Below are positions 1 through 8,364 of a stretch of DNA of 64,000 nucleotides, piece after piece. The notes under the pieces were generated by a model. The model saw only the letters and a program-made list of their open reading frames with translations. It ran no database searches and was not told where the DNA came from. Position numbers and translations under genes: made by a program. The stretch is from Xanthobacteraceae bacterium. GTDB lineage: Bacteria; Pseudomonadota; Alphaproteobacteria; Rhizobiales; Xanthobacteraceae. The DNA lies in NCBI GenBank assembly GCA_004297465.1, contig SCUB01000007.1, positions 186,001-250,000 on the forward strand, in the 5' to 3' direction. Each line of letters starts with the position of its first letter. Position 1 is the stretch's first letter.

Positions 1-523
1 CGGTGAGCTGCTCGCGGATCTTCGAGCGCACGCCGTCGGCGCCGATCACGGCATCGCCCTCGAACACGTCGCCCTTCTCGGTGATCACCCTGGCGCCACT
101 GGCGCTGGTCTCGTAGCGGACCGCGCGCTGGCGCGTGATCAGGGTGACGTCGGCGTTGGCGCGGCAGGCATCGAGGAACACGCCGTGCAGGTCGGCGCGA
201 TGGATCACCGCGTAAGGGTTGCCGAAGCGGGCGCGGAACGGCTCGTTGACGTCGATGTGCGCGACCTCGTCGCCGGTCAGGCCGTCCATCATGATCAGTT
301 TGTCGATGTACACGGCCTTGGCGCGGCAGCTGTCGCCGACGCCGAGATAGTCCATGGCATGAAACGCGTTGGGGCCGATCTGGATGCCGGCGCCGACTTC
401 GCCGAACTGCTCGGACTGCTCCAGCACCGTGACCTGGAAGCCCTTGCCGGCGAGCCCCATCGCCGCCGACAGGCCGCCGATGCCGCCGCCGGCGATGACA
501 ATCTTCTGGCGGGCCTTGCCCAT
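1..523 (-). CDS. FAD-dependent aromatic monooxygenase, 3-hydroxybenzoate 6-hydroxylase-like (partial, C-terminus outside window)
   Basis: The N-terminal 174 residues of a class A flavoprotein hydroxylase lie on the minus strand. Near the N-terminus is the FAD-binding fingerprint GGGIGGL, then GEVGAGIQIGPNAFHAMDYL and GNPYAVIHRADLH; the GADGVRSKIRE motif follows near residue 165. This combination is typical of salicylate/3-hydroxybenzoate hydroxylases, which use NAD(P)H and O2 to hydroxylate an aromatic acid in the cytoplasm. The start at 523 is supported by a GGGAGAAG ribosome-binding sequence just upstream. The substrate cannot be fixed because the C-terminal half and the downstream operon are missing; the family call is firm, 3-hydroxybenzoate is an inference from the N-terminal wording. 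Confidence 0.8.
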   Translation of the reverse strand, partial: MGKARQKIVIAGGGIGGLSAAMGLAGKGFQVTVLEQSEQFGEVGAGIQIGPNAFHAMDYLGVGDSCRAKAVYIDKLIMMDGLTGDEVAHIDVNEPFRARFGNPYAVIHRADLHGVFLDACRANADVTLITRQRAVRYETSASGARVITEKGDVFEGDAVIGADGVRSKIREQLT

Positions 524-568
524 GCGCTTCTCCCGGGTAACGCTTTTTTTGATTTGCGAGTTGGAGGC

Positions 569-598
569 AGCGTAAGCTGATATGAAGTATACTGTCAA
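569..598 (-). promoter_or_regulatory. Possible promoter of the monooxygenase gene
   Basis: On the minus strand TTGACA (593-598) is followed after 18 bases by TACGCT (569-574), a poor -10. The perfect 8-base palindrome agtatact (586-593) lies between and over the edge of the -35, where a repressor or activator could bind. The placement 46 bases before the start codon is sensible, but the -10 is weak. Confidence 0.3.
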
Positions 599-698
599 TC
601 AGCGGACTGACGAATTTGTCCTGCACTATCCTGCCGTGCGCACCAGGCATGCCATGACGCACCGCATCACGGCGCGTTGGCCGGCGTCCCAAACACGC

Positions 699-731
699 CG
701 TCATTGCCGGGCCTGACCCGGCAATCCAGCT
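699..731. repeat. Half copy of the window's palindromic intergenic repeat
   Basis: The arm cgtcattgccgggcctgacc followed by cggcaatccagc is the left half of the repeat that recurs at 12097, 34672, 35734, 45302 and 57220. The mirror-image right arm is not visible here, so this copy is truncated. The rest of the 524-855 interval holds no gene I can support. Confidence 0.75.
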
Positions 732-807
732 GCTGGCTGGCAGCTCATCCACTCGGAGGGAGCGGGAACAGCCCAGCCCGAACGCTCGGGGCCTGCGCGG
801 CCCGAAC

Positions 808-824
808 GCCTGAAAATTTCAGGC
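808..824. other. Perfect 17-base palindrome downstream of tRNA-Lys
   Basis: gcctgaaa-a-tttcaggc is a perfect 8+1+8 inverted repeat 32 bases past the 3' end of the tRNA. It could be a 3'-end hairpin of the tRNA transcript (no T-run follows on the minus strand) or a protein-binding site. The copies of cccgaacgc flanking it at 778-786 and 801-809 may be part of the same structure. Confidence 0.4.
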
Positions 825-855
825 AGCTGCAATGCGTTACGGAGGAGACTGGAGA

Positions 856-931
<76 letters not shown>

Positions 932-968
932 GGCGCCTTCGTCCGGAAAAATCCAACAAGGCCGGGCT

Positions 969-997
969 CGTTTAGCAAAGCGAGGATGGACTGTCCA
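969..997 (-). promoter_or_regulatory. Candidate promoter of tRNA-Lys
   Basis: On the minus strand TGGACA (992-997) and TAAACG (969-974) are separated by exactly 17 bases and lie 38 bases before the tRNA 5' end. Spacing and position fit a housekeeping promoter; the -10 matches only three of six consensus bases. Confidence 0.45.
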
Positions 998-1050
998 GCG
1001 AAGCGATAGCCGCGAAGCCACGATTTTCCGGATATTCCGGCGGGGCCTGC

Positions 1051-1084
1051 AAAAAAACGGCCGCCGGAGGGGTCCGGCGGCCGT
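1051..1084 (-). terminator. Rho-independent terminator of the Spy-like gene
   Basis: Read on the minus strand, a 12-bp GC stem (1057-1068 with 1073-1084) with a four-base loop is followed by seven T residues (1051-1057). It lies 63 bases after the stop codon of the Spy/CpxP-like gene and upstream of the tRNA promoter. Confidence 0.88.
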
Positions 1085-1146
1085 TTCAGCGGACATCGAC
1101 GCAAGGCCAGGCCGAAAAGCCGGCCTTGGAGCGGCCTGGCGGGCTC

Positions 1147-1728
1147 TCAGAGCCGGTCCGAGCCCGGGCGCGGACCGCCGCGGTCGTCATCACGGTCGCG
1201 GTCACGGTCCCGCCAGTGCATGCGGCCATGGCCCCAGCGTCCGTCATGTCCCATGCGCGTGAGCGCGGTGAGGCGGCGCTTCTGGCCGTCGTCGAGGGTC
1301 TTGTAGAGCGGATCGGCGGCATCGGCGATGCGCTTGAGGCCGGTCGCGGTCTCGGTCATGGCCTCGGCGCGCAACCGCAGCCGCGCGATCGGATCGTCGG
1401 TGCCGGTCTGCTCGCGCATGGCGTTGGCGCGCAGCGCGCGCTGCTTGGCGAAGTCGCGCACCGCGGCCTCGATCGGCGGCCACAGCTTGTCCTGCTCGGC
1501 ATTGAGCTTGAGACCTGCCTTGACCGCGGCGAGCCGCGCATCGGTGAAGGCCGCGAAGTCCTCGGCGCTCATGCGGCCGGAGCCCATGCCCCGCCCCATG
1601 CCCGGTCCCATGCGCATGTGATCGCCGCGGTCCATATAATCGACGCGCTGCAGCCACGGTTGAGCATAGACGGCGGCCGAGCCGAGAAGGGTCAGGGCGG
1701 CGGCGCCAGCAATAACGGATTTCAACAT
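1147..1728 (-). CDS. Periplasmic Spy/CpxP-family (LTxxQ-like) protein
   Basis: A 193-residue protein with a clear Sec signal peptide (MLKSVIAGAAALTLLGSAAVYAQ, cleavage near residue 22). The mature part is almost all charged alpha-helix: an N-terminal Met/Gly/Arg-rich segment with repeated GMG motifs (about 40-52), then a helix carrying LNAEQDKLWPPIEAAVRD, a variant of the LTxxQ signature of Spy/CpxP periplasmic chaperones, and a C-terminal Asp/Arg-rich tail (RDRDRDRDD). Family members prevent aggregation of envelope proteins and some bind metals through Met/His. The gene stands alone with its own terminator. Family placement is good; the specific client or stress is unknown. Confidence 0.75.
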   Translation of the reverse strand: MLKSVIAGAAALTLLGSAAVYAQPWLQRVDYMDRGDHMRMGPGMGRGMGSGRMSAEDFAAFTDARLAAVKAGLKLNAEQDKLWPPIEAAVRDFAKQRALRANAMREQTGTDDPIARLRLRAEAMTETATGLKRIADAADPLYKTLDDGQKRRLTALTRMGHDGRWGHGRMHWRDRDRDRDDDRGGPRPGSDRL

Positions 1729-1811
1729 TGGAAGCTCCCTGGCGGATGGATGATGCCGCCATGAAGCCTCCGCGCGCGCGGTTTCTTCAAGTTAATTGTT
1801 GGACAGGATTA

Positions 1812-1833
1812 CGCGGCCGTAAGGTTGGCCGCG
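1812..1833 (-). terminator. Possible 3'-end hairpin of the TRAP operon
   Basis: A 7-bp stem cgcggcc/ggccgcg with an eight-base loop lies 24 bases after the dctM stop codon on the minus strand. No T-run follows, so it may only protect the 3' end of the mRNA. Confidence 0.3.
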
Positions 1834-1856
1834 CGAAGCCTTTGCAGGAAGCCTGC

Positions 1857-3323
1857 CTACAACATCCCCATCACACGCGGCAGCCATAGCGACAGTTCCG
1901 GCAAGTAGGTGACGAGGACCAGGAACACCAGCATCGTCAGCAGCCACGGCCACACCGCGACGGTGAGTTCGGTGATGCCCATCTTGGCGATGCCGGAGGC
2001 GACGTAGAGATTGAGTCCGACCGGCGGATGGCACATGCCGACTTCCATGTTCACCACGATCAGGATGCCGAAATGCACCGGATCGATGCCGAGCTTGACC
2101 GCGACCGGAAACAGGATCGGCGCCATGATCAGCACGATCGACGACGGCTCCATCACGTTGCCTGCCAAGAGCAGCAGCACGTTGACGAACAGCAGGAACA
2201 CGATCCAGCTCACGCCGGTGCCGGTGATCCAGCCCGCCATCGCCTGCGGAATGTTCTCATGCGTCATCAGGAACGAGAACAGCACCGCGTTGGTGATGAT
2301 GTAGAGCAGCATCGCGCTCATGTTGGCCGACGACAGCAGCACGCGCGGCACGTCGGCGAGCTTCATGTCCTTGTAGACGTACACGGCAATGAAGAAGGCG
2401 TAGACCGCGCTCATGGCGGCGGCTTCGGTCGGCGTGAAAGCGCCGGTATAGATGCCGCCGATGACGATCACGATCAGCAGCAGCCCCCAGAAACTCTTGC
2501 GCATGGCGTAGAAGCGCTGGCTCCAGCTCGCCCTGGGCATGCGCGGATAGTCGTTCTTCCAGGCCCGGTACCAGGTGGTCAGGCCGAGCATGCTGGCGAG
2601 CATCAGGCCGGGAATGACGCCGGCCATGAACAGCTGGCCGACCGAGGCGGAGAATACGCGCTCGCCGGTCGGGCCTTCCACCGACATGCCGCTGGTCGCC
2701 ACCGCGTACATCACCATGACGATCGATGGCGGGATCAGGATGCCGAGCGCGCCCGAGGTGGTGACGACGCCGGCGCCGAAACGGTTGGGGAAGCCCTGTC
2801 TCACCATGGCCGGCATGATGATCGAGCCGATCGCGACCACGGTGGCTGGCGACGAGCCGGACACAGCGGCAAACAGCGCGCAGGCCATGACGCCGGCGAG
2901 CCCGAGGCCGCCGTGCCAGTGCCCGACCATCGAGGTGGCGAAGTTGATCATGCGCCGCGCGACGCCGCCATGGGTCAGGAAGTTCCCGGCCAGGATGAAG
3001 AACGGGATCGCCATGATCTCGAACTTCTCGATGCCGGTGAACAGTTTCAGCGCCACCGAATCCAGCGGCACGGTGGTGAGCGTGAACAGGAAGGTCAGCA
3101 CGGTCAGGCCGAGCGCGATCGAGATCGGCATGCCGGTGAGCATCAGCGCGATCAGCAGCGCGAAGATCAGCGCCACGCGCAGGCCGCCCGGCATCGGCAG
3201 CAGACCGTATTTGCCGCCAAGGCAGATCAGCAGCAGCACGATAGGCACCGCGATGATCAGCAGACCGTAGCGGGCCGAAGTACCGTGCGGATGCTTGGAA
3301 TCGACGGTCGCGGCGGTGGTCAT
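1857..3323 (-). CDS. dctM: TRAP transporter large permease subunit (DctM family)
   Basis: A 488-residue polytopic membrane protein, somewhat longer than the roughly 430 residues usual for the family because of an extra N-terminal extension and membrane helix. Recognisable stretches are GMPISIALGL, AIPFFILAGNFL, the conserved SGSSPATVVAIGSI and GILIPPSIVMV, and late in the protein EVGMCHPPVGLN. The large subunit forms the elevator-type transport domain of a Na+-driven tripartite transporter for C4-dicarboxylates or other organic acids. Its ATG overlaps the dctQ stop codon (ATGA), so the two permease subunits are translationally coupled. The substrate cannot be read from the sequence. Confidence 0.93.
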   Translation of the reverse strand: MTTAATVDSKHPHGTSARYGLLIIAVPIVLLLICLGGKYGLLPMPGGLRVALIFALLIALMLTGMPISIALGLTVLTFLFTLTTVPLDSVALKLFTGIEKFEIMAIPFFILAGNFLTHGGVARRMINFATSMVGHWHGGLGLAGVMACALFAAVSGSSPATVVAIGSIIMPAMVRQGFPNRFGAGVVTTSGALGILIPPSIVMVMYAVATSGMSVEGPTGERVFSASVGQLFMAGVIPGLMLASMLGLTTWYRAWKNDYPRMPRASWSQRFYAMRKSFWGLLLIVIVIGGIYTGAFTPTEAAAMSAVYAFFIAVYVYKDMKLADVPRVLLSSANMSAMLLYIITNAVLFSFLMTHENIPQAMAGWITGTGVSWIVFLLFVNVLLLLAGNVMEPSSIVLIMAPILFPVAVKLGIDPVHFGILIVVNMEVGMCHPPVGLNLYVASGIAKMGITELTVAVWPWLLTMLVFLVLVTYLPELSLWLPRVMGML

Positions 3324-3979
3324 CGGACGGCTCCCGTGTTGCGTGCATCGGCGGCGACGGCCCCAGGAATGAGCGGAGTCTCATCCTCCAGACCTTCGAC
3401 ATGACCATGATCGTGATGGGGCAGATTTCCGGTCTGCGCGAAACTCCACGCCACCTGCAGGAAGCGGAAGCACATCAGATAGGAGCCGCACGGCACCGCC
3501 AGATAAACGATCCACATCGGCATCTCGAGGTCGGCCGAGACCTGTTCGGTATGGCCGATGTGCCACACGAAGCTCGCGCCCAGCGTACCGACGATCGCCG
3601 TGAACAGCGCGCCGGCCAGGAGGCCGAACAGCACCACGTAATGCTTGGAAGAGCTGTTGAGGCGGGTGATCGCGACATCGACGCCGACATGGATGCCGGT
3701 GCGCACGCCGTAGGCGGCGCCGAATTTCGCCATCCACACGAACATGTAGATGCACAGTTCCTGCGCCCAGGTCAGGTTGATGTTGCGCAGAAATCCGAAC
3801 ACCGAACGGCCGGCATGGAACAGCCAATCCTGCCCCATCTCCCTGCCCCATTGCGCCAGCGCAATCGCTCCGCTCATGCTGTAGCGATGCGTCACCGCCA
3901 CGAAAATGATCAGCGTGGCCGCTCCCATCAGAAATCCGATCAGGATTTCCTCCAGTCGGCCGAGGATCCGGTCAAACAT
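3320..3979 (-). CDS. dctQ: TRAP transporter small permease subunit (DctQ family)
   Basis: A 219-residue protein with four predicted membrane segments: about 13-30, 85-105 (FVWMAKFGAAYGV followed by the family motif RTGIHVGVDVAI), 118-140 and 155-175. The C-terminal 40 residues are hydrophilic with a His-rich patch (PHHDHGHVEG). DctQ scaffolds DctM in the inner membrane and helps dock the binding protein. The start at 3979 has a strong GGAGGTGA ribosome-binding site. It sits between dctP, from which it is separated by a stem-loop, and dctM, with which it overlaps. Confidence 0.9.
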   Translation of the reverse strand: MFDRILGRLEEILIGFLMGAATLIIFVAVTHRYSMSGAIALAQWGREMGQDWLFHAGRSVFGFLRNINLTWAQELCIYMFVWMAKFGAAYGVRTGIHVGVDVAITRLNSSSKHYVVLFGLLAGALFTAIVGTLGASFVWHIGHTEQVSADLEMPMWIVYLAVPCGSYLMCFRFLQVAWSFAQTGNLPHHDHGHVEGLEDETPLIPGAVAADARNTGAVR

Positions 3980-4037
3980 GGCTCACCTCCCCGCGCACAG
4001 GACGTCTTGATCCGGCAGTCTACGACGTCAGATAAAC

Positions 4038-4062
4038 GAGCGGCCCCTTGAAGGGGCCGCTC
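4038..4062 (-). promoter_or_regulatory. Intercistronic stem-loop between dctP and dctQ
   Basis: gagcggcccc-ttgaa-ggggccgctc forms a perfect 10-bp stem with a five-base loop, 17 bases after the dctP stop codon. Only a short GTTTATC follows on the minus strand, so it is at best a partial terminator. In binding-protein-dependent transport operons such a hairpin usually raises the level of the binding-protein mRNA over the permease mRNA; that role is inferred here. Confidence 0.75.
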
Positions 4063-4079
4063 GCCATGAGTGCCGCCGC

Positions 4080-5078
4080 TCAGTTGGTGACGGCGGTCGC
4101 TTTGTAGATGGTGTCGATCAGCTCCTTGCCGACGCGGCTCGCCATTTCCTTGTGCACCGACTTGGCGGCATCGAGCCAGGCTTTCCGCTCGGCGGCGGTC
4201 GGGGTGTAGAAGTCGGTCTTGCCGGATTTCTTCATCGCCGCCAACGCGTCGTCGTTTTCCTTCTGCGCGATATCGTTGGCGTACACGGTGGCCTCGGCCA
4301 TGGCCTTTTCGAGACCGGTGCGCACATCGGCCGGCAGGCCGTCCCAGAATTTCTTGTTCACGATCACCGCGTAGCCGAGATAGCCGTGATTGGTGAGCGT
4401 CGCGTTTTTCTGCACCTCGTGCATCTTCTGCGTGAACATGTTCGAGGGCGGATTTTCAGTGCCGTCGACCACGCCGGTCTGCAGCGCCTGATAGACCTCC
4501 GAGAACGCCATCACCTGCGGCACGGCGCCGAACGCCTTCATCTGTGCCTCCAGCACCTTGGACGACTGGATGCGCATCTTGAGGCCGAGCATGTCGTCGG
4601 GGGTCTTCAGCGGCCTGTTGGCCGACATGATCTTGAAGCCGTTGTCCCAATAGGCCAGGCCGGTGATGCCCTTGGGTTGGAGCTTGGCGAGCAGATCCTT
4701 GCCGATCTGGCCCTGGGTGATCTTGTGCAGCGCCGCCTTGTCCGGGAAGATGAACGGCAGGTCGAACACTTCGAATTCCTTGGCCCCGAGCGGACCGAAC
4801 TTGGCCAGCGAGGGCGCCAGCATCTGTACCGCGCCGAGCTGCAGCGCCTCGACCTCTTCCTTGTCCTTGTAGAGCTGCGAGTTGGGATAGACCTCGATCT
4901 TGACCTTGCCTGCGGTGTATTTCTCGCCGAGTTCCCTGAACCGCTCGGCGCCCTTGCCCTTGGGCGTGTCAGGCGCGACGACGTGGCTGAACTTGATGAC
5001 AATGGGCTGCTGCGCCAGAGCCTGCCCGGCCATGGCCAGGGTCGCCGCGAAGGCGAGAGCAAAAACAGTCTTCTGCAT
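4080..5078 (-). CDS. dctP: TRAP transporter periplasmic solute-binding protein (DctP family)
   Basis: A 332-residue protein beginning with a signal peptide (MQKTVFALAFAATLAMAGQALAQ). The mature part shows DctP-family features: IKFSHVVAPDTPKGKGAERF at its start, YPNSQLYKDKEEVEAL, the conserved MRIQSSKV segment around residue 165 whose Arg binds the substrate carboxylate, GVVDGTENPPSNM near 205-220, and NHGYLGYAVIVNKKFWDGL. It captures an organic acid in the periplasm and delivers it to DctQM. An open frame continues upstream to 5225, but the ATG at 5078 is preceded by CTGGAGGAATTCC, an excellent ribosome-binding site, and gives the correct signal peptide. Confidence 0.93.
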   Translation of the reverse strand: MQKTVFALAFAATLAMAGQALAQQPIVIKFSHVVAPDTPKGKGAERFRELGEKYTAGKVKIEVYPNSQLYKDKEEVEALQLGAVQMLAPSLAKFGPLGAKEFEVFDLPFIFPDKAALHKITQGQIGKDLLAKLQPKGITGLAYWDNGFKIMSANRPLKTPDDMLGLKMRIQSSKVLEAQMKAFGAVPQVMAFSEVYQALQTGVVDGTENPPSNMFTQKMHEVQKNATLTNHGYLGYAVIVNKKFWDGLPADVRTGLEKAMAEATVYANDIAQKENDDALAAMKKSGKTDFYTPTAAERKAWLDAAKSVHKEMASRVGKELIDTIYKATAVTN

Positions 5079-5278
5079 GGAATTCCTCCAGGGAAACGTT
5101 ACGTGTTGGCTGCACTCCTCCATGCCCGATTTGTCGCGAGCACAGCAGGCATTGATATACCGCTCCAGGCGAGGCGTAATTACGACGTTGGTCGCGATAC
5201 TGCTCTGCAGCCCTGGAGCGTTCAAGGGCTTTACTTTTTTATTTTCATTGGCTTAGGGCGCCCCAATTGATGCGCCGC

Positions 5279-5320
5279 AAAAAAAGAGGCGGGCCTCCGC
5301 GGATGGGAAGACCGCCTCTT
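5279..5320 (-). terminator. Rho-independent terminator of leuA
   Basis: On the minus strand a 9-bp stem (5312-5320 with 5284-5292) enclosing a 19-base loop is followed by seven T residues. It lies 24 bases after the leuA stop codon and separates leuA from dctP. Confidence 0.88.
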
Positions 5321-5343
5321 CGATTCCGGCCTTCCGGCCGCCG

Positions 5344-6948
<1,605 letters not shown>

Positions 6949-7014
6949 GAAAGCTTCCTTTGCTCTGGATCGCCCCGGCCTGTGAGTGAGGTTCGGCGGG
7001 CGTGTCGGGTCATG

Positions 7015-7085
7015 GGTTCCAGCCAGTCCCCTGAGCGCCCAGGCGCGAACCGCCCAGCCGGCCCTCAGGGGCTGCTAAGAAGCAG
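7015..7085 (-). promoter_or_regulatory. leuA leader attenuation region
   Basis: The segment between the end of the leader peptide and leuA can fold in mutually exclusive ways on the minus strand. CCCCTGAG, which spans the leader stop codon (7064-7071), is fully complementary to CTCAGGGG (7028-7035); alternatively CAGCC just before the stop pairs with GGCTG shortly after it, and GGTTC (7047-7051) pairs with GAACC (7015-7019). No strong T-run follows, so the switch may act through Rho or through leuA translation. Folding is inferred by eye. Confidence 0.6.
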
Positions 7086-7166
7086 AAGCCCGTCCAGAAT
7101 GAGGGCAGCCGGGATCGCGGCCGTGGCGGCCGGTCCCCTGATCGCGCGCTCAACGCTGCGAATCAT
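7065..7166 (-). CDS. Leucine leader peptide upstream of leuA
   Basis: A 33-codon minus-strand frame ends ...ALILDGLLLLSSP-stop, with four consecutive leucine codons (CTT CTG CTT CTT) three codons before the stop and two more leucines nearby. The stop codon lies inside the pairing segments of the attenuation region, as in classical amino-acid leaders. The ATG at 7166 has GAGGG nine bases upstream and is preferred over an in-frame ATG at 7175. Known leader peptides of leu operons in proteobacteria have the same design: ribosome stalling at Leu codons under leucine starvation changes the downstream fold. The peptide is presumably only a sensor. Confidence 0.78.
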   Translation of the reverse strand: MIRSVERAIRGPAATAAIPAALILDGLLLLSSP

Positions 7167-7320
7167 CGTGCACATCCCTCAAGTTAACCCACATCCTCGA
7201 CAAAAACCGTTGACGGTTCGTTGCCGAGGGCGAGCACTGGTCCGCGTTCTAGCCGACTTTGACCCGGCCCGGCAAGGGTGGGGCTCCGGCAAAAAAGGGC
7301 AGTAGCCCTGCCCCAATACC

Positions 7321-8289
7321 TCAAGCCCCGCCGCGCTTGCCTCGCGTGCTCTTGCCTCGCGTCATCTTGCCCTGCTCCTTGCCTTCCGCCTCCAGCGCGC
7401 GGCGCACATCGGCGAATTCCTTGAGCGACACCTTGTCGACGCGCGGATAGGCCAGCTGGAGCTTTTCCATGGCCTCGACGATGGCGGTGCCGATCACCAC
7501 GCGGGCGAACCATTTGCGGTCGGCCGGCACCACGAACCATGGCGCGTCGGGCTGCGTGGTGTGGCGCACCATGTCCTGATAGGCCGCCATGTATTTGTCC
7601 CACAGCCTGCGCTCGGCGACGTCGCCCATCGAGAACTTCCAGCGCTTGCCCGGCTCCTCCAGCCGGTCGAGAAAGCGCTGGCGCTGCTCCTCCCTCGACA
7701 CGTTGAGGAAGAACTTGAGGATCACCGTGCCGTTGCGGGCGAGATAGCGCTCGAACGCGCGGATGTCCTCGAAGCGCTCGCGCCAGATGTCCCTGGTGAC
7801 GAGTTTCGGCGGCAGGCGCTGGCGGTCGAGATATTCGGAATGCACGCGCACCACCAGCACTTCCTCGTAGTGCGAACGGTTGAAGATGCCGATACGGCCG
7901 CGCTCGGGCAGGCATATGGCATGACGCCACATGAAATCGTGGTCGAGTTCCTGTGCGGTCGGCGCCTTGAACGAGAACACCTGGCAGCCTTGCGGATTGA
8001 CGCCGGACATGACGTGGGCGATGGCGCTGTCCTTGCCGGCCGCGTCCATCGCCTGAAAGATCAGCAGCAGCGACCAGCGGTCCTGAGCATACAGCTTCTC
8101 CTGCAACTGGCTAATGCGAAGACGGTTGGCCTCGATCAGCTCCTTTGCGGTGTCCTTGTCGAGGCCGCCGGTCTGGTCGGTGGCGTGATGCTTGAGCCGG
8201 AAATGCTCGGGATCGTCGATCCGGAACGGCGCCACGAATGCCCTGAACTGCTTGTCGCGCTCGCCGCTGCCGTGCTTGCCGGTGCTCAT
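7321..8289 (-). CDS. ppk2: Polyphosphate kinase 2 (PPK2)
   Basis: A 322-residue cytoplasmic kinase of the PPK2 family, which transfers phosphate between polyphosphate and nucleotides (ADP/GDP). Visible landmarks are the P-loop-like IFQAMDAAGKDSAI near residue 80, the following GVNPQGCQVFSFKAP with the conserved HDFMWR, the Walker B-like GIFNRSHYEEVLVVRVH near 135-150, and the lid segment RQRFLDRLEEPGKRWKFS followed by DAPWFVVPADRKWF. Its length matches single-domain class I PPK2. ATG codons at 8289 and 8304 are both possible; 8289 has the better-spaced GGCAGG. It is the last gene before the leuA leader. ADP-versus-AMP preference cannot be read from sequence alone. Confidence 0.9.
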   Translation of the reverse strand: MSTGKHGSGERDKQFRAFVAPFRIDDPEHFRLKHHATDQTGGLDKDTAKELIEANRLRISQLQEKLYAQDRWSLLLIFQAMDAAGKDSAIAHVMSGVNPQGCQVFSFKAPTAQELDHDFMWRHAICLPERGRIGIFNRSHYEEVLVVRVHSEYLDRQRLPPKLVTRDIWRERFEDIRAFERYLARNGTVILKFFLNVSREEQRQRFLDRLEEPGKRWKFSMGDVAERRLWDKYMAAYQDMVRHTTQPDAPWFVVPADRKWFARVVIGTAIVEAMEKLQLAYPRVDKVSLKEFADVRRALEAEGKEQGKMTRGKSTRGKRGGA

Positions 8290-8364
8290 CGCCAGACCTG
8301 CCATGCCTGCTGTCACGTAAAAAAGCTACACGCCCAGCCGGCGCCACGCCAGCAGGGAGCGCGC

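Noticed and set aside
2028-3404. 458-residue plus-strand open frame opposite dctM/dctQ
   Set aside because: It is antisense to the well-recognised TRAP permease; the translation is a low-complexity His/Arg/Asp-rich string typical of GC-rich shadow frames and has no known motif.
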